In this document: positions 46,138 to 59,794 of the stretch, one piece after another
Numbering within the stretch: the stretch's first letter is position 1
Layout: every line of letters begins with the position of its first letter
Source: Albugo candida
Lineage: Eukaryota; Oomycota; Peronosporomycetes; Albuginales; Albuginaceae
DNA length: 64,000 bases
Reading direction: 5' to 3'
Assembly (NCBI GenBank): GCA_905220665.1
Contig: CAJNAR010000175.1
Span: forward strand, 186,001-250,000
The notes under the pieces: generated by a model
What the model was told of the DNA's origin: nothing
Seen by the model: only the letters and a program-made list of their open reading frames with translations
The model's database searches: none
Made by a program: the position numbers and the translations under genes

Positions 46138-49100
46138 CAACACTTATGTTGCAGTATTTCTTCCTTTCTAGTTCCAGTTGCAACTGGATTTCTGCGAAAG
46201 CATAATTGAACGTGACATAAAGGATACCGCTCAGGTGGGCTCTAAAAAACCTTGGATACATAAGTGCACGTTTTTACTTCTGTACACGATCGCAACGAAA
46301 GTCAACCCAAAATGTCGTGGCCTTGTATCACAAATGAACAACACCGTTTCCCGATTTGTTCTTTCCATCTGGTCAATATATCACCGATCCTCTTTGTCAA
46401 TGTAGAATATCTCTCTCCTCCCTGCATGTCGATAATACCGTAGTCAACGGTAACTTTAATGTTCTTTCTAGCTTCGTCGGGTTGCAGACGGTGGGATGGT
46501 TAACCTAAATTTGAATCGTTCATTTTGCCCGCAGAGGGAGACGAAAAGCAATGGCAAAGTATCGGTAAAGTACCGCTGGATTATCAATGCGCGAATTACA
46601 CAAGATTGAGACAATTAATCAATGAAATATATATAAAACCGGGTTCGGTGGGGTCTTTCTTATTACAAACCGTCGGTAAATGTCGGACAATGCTGCTTGT
46701 TGAAGTTTCGAGTTGCGCGTTGAGTATGCGATGTACTGTCGACATGTTGAAATGTCCAGGCTATATTAACTTCCGACTGAAAAGATTTTCATTGCTACAT
46801 GCGGAAGAAGTGTGCATTTGTTTCACTAGCATAAGTAAAGTTGATAGGCTGCCCATTGTCATTACGTATTTACCATGCATCAACTCATTATAAATCATTT
46901 ATTTGCGGGATAGAGCAATTGCGATGGTACCATAACAAATAGAAAAGAGAGTATGTGTGTTGTATGCAAGAGGTAGAGTTTACTGTCGGTAGAGAAATAA
47001 AAGTCAAGTATCTAAGATTGTCCTTTGAAATCGCGGAAAGCCATATCAAACCTACCTTTGCTTGAATGATGAATAGTTGTATATGTCATATAATCTCATA
47101 TGATCGAGGCATGACCCGTATCCATCTATGAGCTCTCCCGGGAAATGTGGAAGAAACAGCTATCAATGTCGGGTAACGTGCAGTAATACTACGTGCTGAA
47201 CTGCAGTGACATTTGTGAATGCTGTTGGTTCATACATGGTCCCATTTTGTCCAAGTTTAATCGAAACTTTTTTCAAAGATCAAAATGAACACTCAAGATA
47301 AACAACCGACTAGTGAACAGGCATGCATTATCGATTGAGCTTTGCTGAGTTTGATACGACCAGATTCATAAGTATATACCTTGTGGCGCTCCGATGCAAA
47401 GTCGACATTGCGTGCCCGATATTTCATCAGCAAAAACCGCAATTATTTGATTGGTCAAACAAAGTGTAAGGATGTAAGGACTGCACACACGATATTCCGT
47501 CCGAGTGTTTTTACTCATATGATTTGAATTCTCGGAACCCCCACAACGCTTCAAAACCATACTATTGATGAGCTATAACGGCAAAGACGTTTCGATGATT
47601 CAGACTTGTCACATTGACATTCGGATGAGTGAACGAGTAATGCATTTATGCTTTAATAGCTCTGATCTTTTCCATTGCTCAATTCCGCTTTCTTCATTGC
47701 TCGTGGACGTTCGATGGAATTACCAGCGGATGTCGATCCTGGCAATGTGTACATACTTAAGAAACAAGCTGCACTCTCAGGCGGTATCTTCGCGCACATT
47801 ATGGATGAGAACATTCCCCGATTAGAATATTTCTATTCGATTTTACTATATCAGAAAAATGGTGTCCTCTTCAGTGCATTGCCCAATATTGCTTTTCCTC
47901 TTTTGAGCATGAAACTTACCTTGAGAGGTTGCCATCCAGTTCGAAGCACTGTATGCTCCAAGCAGTTGACACCAAGAAATGTGCATCGTGCGTTATCATG
48001 GAAGTGGATGGTATGTCTATTGGCTTCGGCCTCATCGTATTTGTGATGCGTGAAGTATAAATGCTTAAATTGTATTGCTGCATTTGCACTCCCTTACGTG
48101 CACATGGCTGCGAATGCACTTCCATGTCGCCTGTTCATCGCCTGGAAATCTTCAGTCTTGGAAATCGTCAGCACGAGAATGTCGTCTTGCAGTGGAATGT
48201 AGCCGCAACATTCCGGTACGATCCATATTATCATACCCAGTTTTCTGTTGGCTGTTTGCTGACGCTCTATTTTGGCTGGGGCAATTGGTTCTTATTAATA
48301 TCGTTCCAACTAAAGGCGTCCTTTACGTCAAACTCCGCCAGTACCTAGATCTTTCTCTTTTAGTTTAGCCTCACTATGCTGCTGATATACTGATCACGTC
48401 CAATGCCATACTATCGCCCTAATGACGATGCGTTCGATGGAATCTTAGTTAGCATGTAGCCATATACAGCATACAAAGTACCTCAGAATAAGAGAAGATT
48501 AAGAAACCAGCAAAACTGCTGACGTTGACGTAGACATTGAAATCATCGGATGGTTTAACTATCAAGAGAGGTGAATATTGTCGTATACTTAAATTTCATG
48601 GACAATTCCGACCTCCGCATGTTCATAACAGCTTCTACAGACGTACGCTGAATTTTCTTGTTCCATCTCCGGCTCTACCGGTAAGTAAGTGCCAATTAAG
48701 AAGACGAAGTGAATCTGTCCTCAACATTGTCAAGACTACATTTTCTCAGAGAAGATGAGCGACAGGATAAGCTATTCCTGTAAAACACCGCACACCATGT
48801 CTGGTAAGACCATTATTAAATGATTGGAACGTTGTTGACGTCATGCTCTTATGAGAAAGCAATCTGATTGTCTTGTTGAAGTGTTTATAATCTCTTTGAT
48901 CTCAAGGTTGGCCAGAGCTCCCGATAGCGCAAATAAAGGATCTAATAACACATATCGAAACTGCGGAAGGAAAGCTCAGGCTGAATTTCATGTGAGAAAG
49001 TGTGGAAGAAGCGTTGTTTACTGCGCATTCCATAACAGCGGCGTGGTACCATCCTGATCAAATTTCCATGATAGTAAAATGAAAATACTGTTTAATGCAA

Positions 49101-49914
49101 AGCCCTAAAGATCTGCGGACTGAAAGATGGTAGATAACTCGAAGTTACATTTCTTGAAGTAAAATCAAGTCTTCTCATATGGTTCATGCTACATGAATAA
49201 ATAAGACTGGCTCTGTTCATACAATGAGAGAGGTCTGCACGTCCGAACTAGAGGATTGCTTGATGAACCAAATTTCGAATTTGTAAACGATAACACAGGC
49301 TATTACCTCACTTGCATCGATCTTACAAGGAGCAGACCTACATGAGTCACATTTCGCGACCGTCTCTGAATCTCACACGTTGACAAAAAGCTATCCATCA
49401 TCCCATCTGCGACCCAATCAAGCGATCAGGATCAATGGACAAGATCAAGGCATGCTGAATCGACCATCATACGTCCCTATACATGTTGTTTGTCTAGCAT
49501 CGACAAATCAGCATGCTATCTCGCATGGGCCACACGGTAGGATTGTTGTGTTATAATTATTCGTATATTTTTTTTAGTATCGCCACTTTGTGAACAATAC
49601 CATTTGGCGTACCAACACTGATCTCAAAAGCGCAGAAGAAACTGTGTCGGTATATTCGGTACACGCCGCGGATTTCATTTTCTTTGTTCCTCCTGTCAGC
49701 GTTTCCATCATTTAAGAAAATGTGTACAGACAGCGAGCGTCGATTATTGCAGAAATATTTTCCTATGAGGGTGTATTCTCTTCGCATCGAGATAAATCTG
49801 CTTAATCAAGCGCTATTCTTCACAAGACTCAAATGGTTATAGCTGTGCGGGAAAGTCGAAACGAGACCGTAAATGAAAACATTGAAAATTATAGCTCAAT
49901 TCGCGCCACAGCCC

Positions 49915-51267
49915 TTATTTTTCAACCTCTGAGATGGTAATGCCATCATCCGAGTTGATATTTAATTTTGTGGCAACTTGAAGTAGACCTTTGTATCCTC
50001 GACCACTGATATCGATGATTATGACCTTCGTTTCGTCATTGGCTTGCTACTTACATGCCAAACGAAGCCGTTTGAGCTATTTGTCTAGCGCAGGTATAAT
50101 ACCCTCCATTTGGAAAAGTAGGTGAAATGCTTGAGATGGTCGTTCACACTCACATATTTGCTCCTATGCATCGGCGAATTGATATATTTGATGCAGTAAC
50201 GCGCAGGTTCCGGTCCCAGACTTAAAAAATTGAAAGATCTATTTGTGGAGCTTGAAGTCGATATATAGATTGGTGCAAAGAGATGGATTCACGCACTCGA
50301 GAAGGCGTTCGTCCAATGGGAGAAGTCATGCTTGATCAAGAAATATTACAGCGATGCCACCTATATCGCACCGATGCAACTATCCATGCAAGAAGATCAC
50401 TATGTGAAGAGACTTTTTTGAACTAACAAATGTGCGTCTTGAAGCCTCAGCTTACGAAAGGCTGATTTCTCAACTCTAAACATGTATCCCTACCAAGACA
50501 CGCAATTAACGCGCTTAAGATCAAGTTAGAGCTTTCGTATCTAAACCTTCGCTTCATGTCCAATGAAGGCCTAAAATCGCACAATTGTTGGGAAAGGATG
50601 AGTTAGAATAGCCGATTGAATAACGGAATGTGTTTTCTCGATATCAGCTACGCAGACACAGATAATCTTATTAATCGCTATCGCTATTGTCGCTATGCAT
50701 TCACATCACAATCTATAAAGACGGCAAGTAATGCAAAAGAAGCGACCTGAATGTCACGGTATCCCATATAAACGGTACAGTCCAAGCCCAGGAGAGCACA
50801 AGCGGTTGCAGCAGCAAGCCCGTCTTATCCAACACCGGTTTCAGCAATAATGTGATAAGTCTCTTTGCGAGGACTACCTTACCGATAGCATTATCGATTT
50901 TATGACCCGTGTGTGCTGAAATCTCGGGCTTTCTCCATTCTTGCGCATCGTTACTGCATTTTGTAAGCCGTTCGGCAAGGTGAAAATGCTTGGGACGACG
51001 ATCGAATCCACACCAAGCTTGACGTTTCTTTTGGGGAACTAGCATCTTGACAGACTCCAACATATTCTTTTGCAAGTTTGTAATGTGTTTAGACCAAGGT
51101 CTTTGCAACAAAACATCCGCCAAATAAACACAGTAAGCATTTGGTTCCTGGACGAAAGTATATACAAGAGGAACATTGCTGACGCGCACGTGTCGCTCAG
51201 ATGTATCAGTTTCCGGGAAAGTTTTTTTGTGGTCGCAAGAATCGATTGGCAACCACTACTCGTTTTG
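49915..51267 (-). pseudogene. TrpB pseudogene, U3
   Basis: Near-identical to the U1 copy, including the ~70-bp deletion in the middle. One private change turns KAVLAKRL into KVVLAKRL. Confidence 0.84.
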
Positions 51268-51270
51268 TTT

Positions 51271-51494
51271 AGCTGTGGTCACATATTTTGTGAAAAGTGT
51301 GCGCTGAAGCAGTTTCGAAAAACGTCACGGTGTTTCAACTGCGGAAAGCAGACCAACGGTTTGTCAGATTTCAATTAGGTACTTTCCCTTCGATGCGGTA
51401 CTCTCACATTCTTCGTCTAGGTGCGTTCAATGTTGCTTCGGAGCATCGTCAAAAGGAAGAGAAAAAAACTAAGATTGCAGAAGACTCGACATGA
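51271..51494 (+). pseudogene. RNF113 exon 7-8 fragment, U4
   Basis: Same truncated copy as in U2 and U3. Confidence 0.9.
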
Positions 51495-52707
51495 TCGTTT
51501 GCAATTGCTAAAAGAGAAATGATACATACATCAGGGCATCGCTATGAGAATTGAACACGATGGGACGACTTCTCCAGTTTCGTTAGAATACTTGCGTCAG
51601 GCTGACGCGGTCAGAGTACAAAGGTGCCAACTGAAGTAAGTATTGCAGCGACTTTTTCGACTTGATTCTCTTGAAATCTATCAATTTTCTCTCCTCTCTG
51701 GCTATGCTGCCGTATGTTACTGCACTGACACAAGTCATGATAGGAGCGGAATAACCAAGTTGACGTCTCTGTCCATTCAAACGATCACCTAGTTACCAGC
51801 TTGTAACACACCCCTCAGGCCCATTACTCAGTGTTCTCGACTGCACAAAGGATAGGAAAAACGTTTCTTTTACTTTCAAAGCCCGCCGATCTGTAAAATC
51901 ATTAGCAATATTTTTGCTTAATTTACATCACCATAGAACTGAAACGATCGAAGAAATGTAATCCACGAGATATGAATTTGCACGTGTGAAACATCGTAGC
52001 GATTCGAAACATCCCAATAGTGCCTTGTATCGGTCAAGCGAAAAGCCATACGTTACTTCGCTCTACGGCCAGTTTCGACTGGAGTAATCATTCTAGTATA
52101 CACTCGTTTCCATACTTCTTTTGTAAAATGTTACTACGTCATCCATCTGATGCAGATGTTCTCATACATTTGGTGTCATCGTCTTAAAGGGCTTTAAATT
52201 GGTGACTGCTGTGGTGAGATCTTCACTCGAAACGGATTTACTGCTTATCTCGGCTGATTGGTTGCCATTTCACGAGTCTAAGATACTCCGTGACTTGGCC
52301 CACTTGACATGAACGCAATGTTCTTCACTCTTCAAGTCCATCCGAAATGCTGACAATTTTAGATCAGTAGCAGTTACTCCTAAACTTTCGGAAGAAAGTC
52401 GCAGCCGCGGCCGCACAGTTACAAGCCTTGCAATTTAACTCGTGCAGTGAGAGCTGCTAATTATCGCAGCTAAAGTATTGACAAATACGCTACAAAAGCT
52501 CGATAGATAAAAAATTGTCCGGTCTTCGGTATATCGTTGGAGACATGGGTGATCTATTCGCTAAAGTACACTCAGCACGTATTGATTAATCTTGGAATTG
52601 GTTGCATTGAGTCTTATGTTCCGCAAACTACATTGCTCGTGGGACGGGAAGCATATTTGCAAGATAAACCGTGAGATAAAAGGGATCTTATAAGGAAAGA
52701 GCATGCC

Positions 52708-53439
52708 CTAAGATTTATTTCGTGTTATCTCGATACGAATAGGAGCTTCAGGTGTAACTTCAATCCCAAGATGGATTTGACGCTTCTGATTTGCTTTGCT
52801 GAAACTGATGCGCACATTTTCGGGCAGATCCTGCCCAATGACGAAAACCAGGTGTCTTTCACGTGTAGTCGCAAGCTTTGGAACTGTAATGGTCATCTCT
52901 TTACCCCTAGGTGTTTGTATTTGACATTTGTGAATGCTTTTGTCTGTTGATCTGATGATATACTCAGGTGCCAGGAGTTGTGTTTTTGTACCGATTCGGA
53001 ACTCGAGCTCCTTCAATTCATAAGTTGTGTAATCAATAATTACTTTCGTGATCCCCACTTTCCAGGTTTCACCTTTCATGGCGTCCATTGCCAATGTGAT
53101 TTCTTGAGAGAAGTAAGGTTTTTGGTCGAGTGACAGGCTGAGAGTCTCTCTAGAAAAAGTATACTGGAAAGTATCACAATCTTTACCAAGTCCTTCTGGT
53201 CCGAGGTCGAACGGTTTGGAAAAGGTGCCATGGAATTCACCCGAGAAATGGGGCTTGTCACATTGATACACAGTAGTCGGCATACCATGCCCTAGCGAAA
53301 AATAAACGGGATTTTTGGCTTCTGGAATGAACTTACACTCCATGGACTCCTCGATAAAACATGAATTGCAAGAAACGGAGTTGGTATGAATGAACACTTG
53401 TAGCAGCACCAATAACAAATGAAATTGTACCGTACACAT
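52708..53439 (-). CDS. Secreted cysteine-containing protein, type B copy 2 (effector candidate)
   Basis: 243 aa from ATG 53439. The predicted protein is identical to type B copy 1, which lies 15,148 bp to the left. Either a very recent duplication, gene conversion or an assembly duplication explains this. The same promoter elements lie upstream. Confidence 0.85.
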   Translation of the reverse strand: MCTVQFHLLLVLLQVFIHTNSVSCNSCFIEESMECKFIPEAKNPVYFSLGHGMPTTVYQCDKPHFSGEFHGTFSKPFDLGPEGLGKDCDTFQYTFSRETLSLSLDQKPYFSQEITLAMDAMKGETWKVGITKVIIDYTTYELKELEFRIGTKTQLLAPEYIIRSTDKSIHKCQIQTPRGKEMTITVPKLATTRERHLVFVIGQDLPENVRISFSKANQKRQIHLGIEVTPEAPIRIEITRNKS

Positions 53440-53475
53440 TCCAATCTGAAAGGCAAGTTGCTTCGGAGAGAATCT

Positions 53476-53493
53476 GAAAGTGAGTAAAGTGAA
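53476..53493 (-). promoter_or_regulatory. Inr + FPR core promoter, type B copy 2
   Basis: Same 18-bp element, about 40-55 bp before ATG 53439. Confidence 0.6.
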
Positions 53494-53624
53494 TTGCACA
53501 AAACTATCGATGATAGAAAGCCAGATTTCGTTTAGCGACAACGTTGCACTGTCGTGTTGAGGTCCAATCAAGTGTCCCATAGGTTCACGTAGCTGACTGC
53601 GATAAAACGTTAGGTCTGTAACGC

Positions 53625-53661
53625 GCCTCGTTGCCCTTTTGACACATAGTCGCAACGAGGC
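53625..53661. repeat. Perfect 10-bp inverted repeat upstream of type B copy 2
   Basis: Same arms and loop as in U2. Confidence 0.7.
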
Positions 53662-56600
53662 CAACACTTATGTTGCAGTATTTCTTCCTTTCTAAATCCA
53701 GTTGCAACTGCCATTTCTGCGACAGCACAATTGAACGTGACATAAACGATACCGCTCAGGTGGGCTCTAAAAAATCTTGGATACATAAGCGCACGTTTTC
53801 GCTTTTGTACACGATCGCAACGAAAGTCAACCCAAAATGTCGTGGCCTTGTATCACAAATGAACAACACCGTTTCCCGATTTGTTCTTTCCATCTGGTCA
53901 ATATATCACCAATCCTCTTTGTCAATGTAGAATATGTCTCTCCTCCCTGCATGTCGATAATAACGTAGTCAACGGTAACTTCAATGTTCTTTCTAGCTTC
54001 GTCGAGTTGCAGACGGTGGGATGGTTAACCTAAATTTGAATTATTCATTTTGCCCGAAGGAGACGAAAAGCAATGGTAAAGTATCGGTAAAGTACCGCTG
54101 GATTATCAATGCGCGAATTACACAAGATTGAGACAATTAATCAATGAAATATATATAAAACCGGGTTCGGTGGGGTCTTTCTTATTACAAACCGTCGGTA
54201 AATGTCGGACAATGCTGCTTGTTGAAGTTTCGAGTTGCGCGTTGAGTATACGCGATGTACTGTCGACATCTTGAAATGCCCAGGCTATGTAAACTTCCGA
54301 CTGAAAAGATTTTCCTTGCTACATGCGGAAGAAGTGTGCATTTGTTTCACTGGCATAAGTAAAGTTGATAGGCTGCCATTGTCATTACGTATTTACCATG
54401 TATCAACTCATTATAAATCATTTATTTGCGGGATAGAGCAATTGCGATGGTACCATAACAAATCGAAAAGAGAGTATGTGTGTTGTATGCAAGAGGGAGA
54501 GTTTACTGTCGGTAGAGAAATAAAAGTCAAGTGTCTAAAATTGTCCTTTGAAATCGCGGAAAGCCATATCAAACCTACCTTTGCTTGAATGATGAATAGT
54601 TGTATATGTCGTATAATCTCATATGATCGAGGCATAACCCGTATCCATCTATGAGCTCTCCCGGGAAATGTGGAAGAAACAGCTATCAATGTCGGGTAAC
54701 GTGCAGGGGTACTACGTGCTAAACCGCAGTGACATATGGGAATGCTGTTGGTTCACACATGGTCCCATTTTGCGTAAATTTGATCGAAACTTTTTCATCT
54801 TTTTTGAAAGATCAAAATGAACACTTAAGATGAACAACCGACTAGTGAACAGGCACTCATTATCGATTGAGCTTTGCTGAGTTTAATACGACCAGATCCA
54901 TAAGTATATACCTTGTGGTGCTCCGATGCAAAGTCGACATTGCGTGCCCGATATTTCATCAGCAAAGACCGCAATTATTTGATTGGTCAAATAAGTGTAA
55001 GGACTGCACACACGATATTCCTTCAGTGTTTCACTCGTATGATTTGAATTCTCGGAACCCTCACAATGCTTCAAAACCATACTATTGGTGAGCTATAACG
55101 GCAAAGACGTTCCGATGATTCAGACTTATCACATTGACATTCGGATAAGTGGACGAGTAATGCATTTATGCTGTCAATAGCTCTGATCTTTTCCATTGCT
55201 CAATTCCGCTTTCTTCATTGCTCGTGGGCGTTCGATGGAATTGCCAGCGGATGTCGATCCTGGCAATGTGTACATACTCAAGAAACAAGCTGCACTCTAG
55301 GCGGTATCTTCGCGTACATTATGGATGAGAACATTTCCCGATCAGAATATTTCTATTCCATGAGAAATATGTTGTCCTCTTCAGTGCATTGCCCAGTATT
55401 GCTTTTGCTCTTTTAAGCGTGAAAGTTACCTTGAGAGATTGCCATCCAGTTCTAAGCACTCTATGCTCCAAGCAATCGACACCAAGAAACGTGCAACCTG
55501 AGTAATCATAAAAGTGGATGGTATGTCTATTGGCTCCGGCCTCATCGTATTTGTGATGCGTGAGGTATAAATGCTTAGATCGTATTGCTGCGTTTGCACT
55601 CCCTTAGGTGCATATGGCTGCGAATGCACGTCCTTGTTGCCTGGAAATCTTCAGTGTTGGAAATCGTCAGCACGAGAATGTCGTCTTGCAGTGGAATGTA
55701 GACCCAACATTCTGGTACGATCCATATTATCATACCCAGTTTTCTCTTGGCTGTTTGCTGACGCTCTATTTTGGCTGGGGCAATTGGTTCTTAATGTTAT
55801 CGTTCCAACTAAAGGCGTCCTTTACGTCAAACTCCGCCAGTACTTGGATCTTTCTCTTGTCGTTAAGCCTCACTATGCTGCTGATATACTGATCACGTTC
55901 AATGCCATACTATCGCCCTAAAGATGATGCGTTCGATGGAATCCTAGTTAGCATGTAGCCATATACAGCATACAAGTACCTCAGATTAAGAGAAGATTAA
56001 GAAACCAGCAAAACTGGTGACGTTGACGTAGACATTGAGATCATCGGATGGTTTGACTATCAAGAGAGGTGAATATTGTCGTATACTTAAATTTCATGGA
56101 CAATTCCTACCTCCGCATGTTCATAACAGCTTCTACAAACCTAAGCTGAGTTTTCTTGTTGCATCTCCGGCTCTACTGGTAAGTAAGTGCCGATCAGAAA
56201 GACGAAGTGAAGCTGTCCTCAAGATTGTCAAGACTACATTTTCTCAGAGAAGATGAGCGACAAGATAAGCTTTTCCTGTAAAGCACCGCACACCATGTCT
56301 GGCAAGACCATTATTAAATGATTGGAACGTTGTTGACGTCATGCTCTTATGAGAAAGCAATCTGATTGTCTTGTTGAAGTGTTTATAATCTCTTTGATCT
56401 CAAGGTTGGCCAGAGCTCCCGATAGCGCAAATAAAGGATCTAATTTCACTTATCGAAACTGCGGAAGGAAAGCTCAGGCTGAATTTCATGTGAGAAAGTG
56501 TGGAAGAAGCGTTGTTTACTGCGCATTCCATAAAAGCGGCGTGATGCCAATCTGATCAAATTTCCTTGATAGTAAAATGAAAACACTGTTCAATGCAAAG

Positions 56601-57412
56601 CCCTAAAGATCTGCGGACCGGAAGATGGTAGATAACTCGAAGTTACATTTCTTGAAGTAAAATCAAGTCTTCTCATATGGTTCATGCTACATGAAAAAAT
56701 AAGACTGGCTCTGTTCATACAATGAGAGAGGTCTGCACGTCCGAACTAGAGGCTTGCTTGATGAACCAAATTTCGAATTTGTAAACGATAACACAGGCTA
56801 TTATCTCACTTGCATCGATCTTACAAGGAGCAGACCTACATGAGTCACATTTCGCGACCGTCTCTGAATCTCACACGTTGACAAAAAGCTATCCATCATC
56901 CCATCTGCGACCCAATCAAGCGATCAGGATCAATGGACAAGATCAAGGCATGCTGAATCGACCATCATACGTCCCTATACATGTCGTTTGTCTAGCATCG
57001 ACAAATCAGCATGCTATCTCGCATGGGGCCACACGGTAGGATTGTTGTGTTATAATCATTCGTATATTTTTTTAGTATCGCCACTTTGTGAACAATACCA
57101 TTTGGCGTACCAAAACTGACCTCATAAGCGTGGAAGAAACTGTGTCGGTACATTCGGTATACGCCGCGGATTTCATTTTCTTTGTTCCTCCTGTCAGCGT
57201 TTCCATCATTTAAGAAAATGTGTACAGAGAGCGAGCGTCGATTATTGCAGAAATATTTTCCTATGAGGGTGTATTCTCTTCGCATCGAGATAAATCTGCT
57301 TAATCAAGCGCTATTCTTCACAAGACTCAAATGGTTATAGCTGTGCGGCAAAGTCGAAACGAGACCGTAAATGAAAACATTGAAAATTATAGCTCAATTC
57401 GCGCCACAGCCC

Positions 57413-58834
57413 TTATTTTTCAACCTCTGAGATGGTAATGCCATCATCCGAGTTGATATTTAATTTTGTGGCAACTTGAAGTAGACCTTTGTATCCTCGA
57501 CCACTGATATCGATGATTATGACCTTCGTTTCGTCATTGGCTTGCTACTTACATGCCAAACGAAGCCGTTTGAGCTATTTGTCTAGCGCAGGTATAATAC
57601 CCTCCATTTGGAAAAGTAGGTGAAATGCTTGAGATGGTCGTTCACACTCACATATATTTGCTCCTATGCATCGGCGAATTGATATATTTGATGCAGTAAC
57701 GCGCAGGTTCCGGTCCCAGACTTAAAAAATTGAAAGATCTATTTGTGGAGCTTGAAGTCGATATATAGATTGGTGCAAAGAGATGGATTCACGCACTCGA
57801 GAAGGCGTTCGTCCAATGGGAGAAGTCATGCTTGATCAAGAAATATTACAGCGATGCCACCTATATCGCACCGATGCAACTATCCATGCAAGAAGATCAC
57901 TATGTGAAGAGACTTTTTTGAACTAACAAATGTGCGTCTTGAAGCCTCAGCTTACGAAAGGCTGATTTCTCAACTCTAAACATGTATCCCTACCAAGACA
58001 CGCAATTAACGCGCTTAAGATCAAGTTAGAGCTTTCGTATCTAAACCTTCGCTTCATGTCCAATGAAGGCCTAAAATCGCACAATTGTTGGGAAAGGATG
58101 AGTTAGAATAGCCGATTGAATAACGGAATGTGTTTTCTCGATATCAGCTACGCAGACACAGATAATCTCATTGATCGCATATCTCAATGCCCGTGAGCCT
58201 GAGCGGATGGAAACGACTTTGTAATCGATTCTTTTCAAGTGAAACGCATTGGGTGATTGTCGCTATGCATTCACATCACAATCTATAAAGACGGCAAGTA
58301 ATGCAAAAGAAGCGACCTGAATGTCACGGTATCCCATATAAACGGTACAGTCCAAGCCCAGGAGAGCACAAGCGGTTGCAGCAGCAAGCCCGTCTTATCC
58401 AACACCGGTTTCAGCAATAATGTGATAAGTCTCTTTGCGAGGACTGCCTTACCGATAGCATTATCGATTTTATGACCCGTGTGTGCTGAAATCTCGGGCT
58501 TTCTCCATTCTTGCGCATCGTTACTGCATTTTGTAAGCCGTTCGGCAAGGTGAAAATGCTTGGGACGACGATCGAATCCATACCAAGCTTGACGTTTTTT
58601 TTGGGGAACTAGCATCTTGACAGACTCCAACATATTCTTTTGCAAGTTTGTAATGTGTTTAGACCAAGGTCTTTGCAACAAAACATCCGCCAAATAAACA
58701 AAGTAAGCATTTGGTTCCTGGACGAAAGTATATACAAGAGGAACATTGCTGACGCGCACGTGTCGCTCAGATGTATCAGTTTCCGGGAAAGTTTGTTTGT
58801 GGTCGCAAAAATCGATTTTTTGGCAACCACTACT
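57413..58834 (-). pseudogene. TrpB pseudogene, U4 (ancestral right border)
   Basis: Same broken gene as in U2. Here its 5' side is not cut by RNF113 sequence but runs into the 3' flank of the type-C gene. As a result a 231-codon minus frame (58283-58978) stays open. Its first ~50 codons (hydrophobic SSSFILSLLVSMSF) come from that flank and mimic a signal peptide. The C-terminal ~80 codons follow TrpB partly out of frame. I regard it as a chance frame. Confidence 0.82.
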
Positions 58835-58993
58835 AGTACTGTATTTTCTATCACGCAGATAAATTTGCTCCAAGCTTATCGGTGCAAAAGCGTATTGCTT
58901 AAAGGAACTAAAGCTCATACTCACTAAGAGGGACAATATAAAGCTCGAGGAGAAAGGAGACTTATCAGGGAGCATCATGTCTAAATGTTACTA

Positions 58994-59764
58994 TTATCTT
59001 AAATCGATGCGAAGGCGCCCTTTAAAAACTTTGTGCAAGCATAAGCTGTTAGCTATTTTGTCAACCCATGTATCCATACGATCATAATTTTTCACAAAAT
59101 GGATCTGGCGTTTTTGTTTTGATTTGATGAAACTGATCCGCAAGTTTTTAGGCAAATCCTTCCCAATGACGAGAACCCAATTTTTGCCTGTGGCTTTCTG
59201 AAGTCTAGGAACCGATATCGTCAATATTTTATGTGGCGTGATCATAAATTTACAGATCTGATAGCCATTTTTCCGCTTCAATATGATTCTCATAGGTGTA
59301 AGGAGTTGTGTCTTTTCACCAAACCGGAACTCAAGCACGTTGAAATTTGCCATATTGACCATACCGATATAGACATATTGCCATTTTACTTTCCAGGTAA
59401 CGTCATCTACGACGTCCGCTGCCAACGTCGTATCGCGACCATTTTTATCGTTGAGTGAAAGTGTAAGATTTTTGCCATGAAATTCGTATCGAAAATTGTC
59501 ACAGCCTTCACCTGATCCTTTTGGAGTGAGATGATATTTGGAAGCTTCTTGTTTAGTGGTGTCGAGAACATCCGAATTAAAGCTTTGATCGCAATGATAA
59601 TTCCAGAAGTCACCATTTGTTTCAAGAGAAAATTTGACCGAGAAGTCCCGATTATTACGTGTACATTTCGTATCACCCTTAATAAAGCATTCACCGCTGA
59701 CGGAACTTGAATGGATGAGCACTTGTAGCAGCACCAATAACAAAAGACGTAGTAGCGCACACAT
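58994..59764 (-). CDS. Secreted cysteine-containing protein, type C (diverged paralogue)
   Basis: 256 aa from ATG 59764. Signal peptide MCALLRLLLLVLLQVLIHSS is clearly related to types A and B. The first Cys of the CxxC pair is lost (SGECF for SCNSCF), while four later Cys are kept: FIKGDTKC, NYHCDQSFNSD, GEGCDNFRYEF, YQICKF. One extra Cys lies near the end (NSLCLHK). Shared blocks include TWKVKW, LEFRFGEKTQLLTP, LTISVPRL and VLVIGKDLPKNLRISFIKSK. It is much more diverged from A and B than they are from each other, so it marks an older duplication. It sits outside the tandem array, adjacent to its right border. Confidence 0.83.
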   Translation of the reverse strand: MCALLRLLLLVLLQVLIHSSSVSGECFIKGDTKCTRNNRDFSVKFSLETNGDFWNYHCDQSFNSDVLDTTKQEASKYHLTPKGSGEGCDNFRYEFHGKNLTLSLNDKNGRDTTLAADVVDDVTWKVKWQYVYIGMVNMANFNVLEFRFGEKTQLLTPMRIILKRKNGYQICKFMITPHKILTISVPRLQKATGKNWVLVIGKDLPKNLRISFIKSKQKRQIHFVKNYDRMDTWVDKIANSLCLHKVFKGRLRIDLR

Positions 59765-59794
59765 TCGGTTTGAAGGTTGTTTCGACGAGAATTC

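Larger units (their letters stand above)
43691..51270. repeat. Array unit U3 (type A with a type-B-like left end)
   Basis: 7580 bp. The first ~500 bp match U2/U4 (for example CTGGCTATGCTGCCGTATG), but from about 44390 onward it matches U1, so it is a mosaic. It carries a private 13-bp insertion near 44281-44300, where AAAACGTTT is doubled around TGAT. It has two GCAGCC hexamers at 44836-44847. 43915-45142 and 45917-49914 are spacer. Confidence 0.92.
51271..58834. repeat. Array unit U4 (type B), right end of array
   Basis: About 7564 bp, near-identical to U2. 51495-52707 and 53440-57412 are spacer without an intact gene. At the right end, instead of the CGTTTTGTTT-RNF113 junction, the sequence after CAACCACTACT runs into unique DNA (the 3' flank of the type-C gene). 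This is the ancestral right border. Confidence 0.92.

Noticed and set aside
29998..59764. RxLR, CHxC or canonical CCG effector assignment
   Set aside because: No RxLR or CHxC after the signal peptide; CxxC is present in A and B but the required Gly of CX2CX5G is absent, and C lacks the first Cys.
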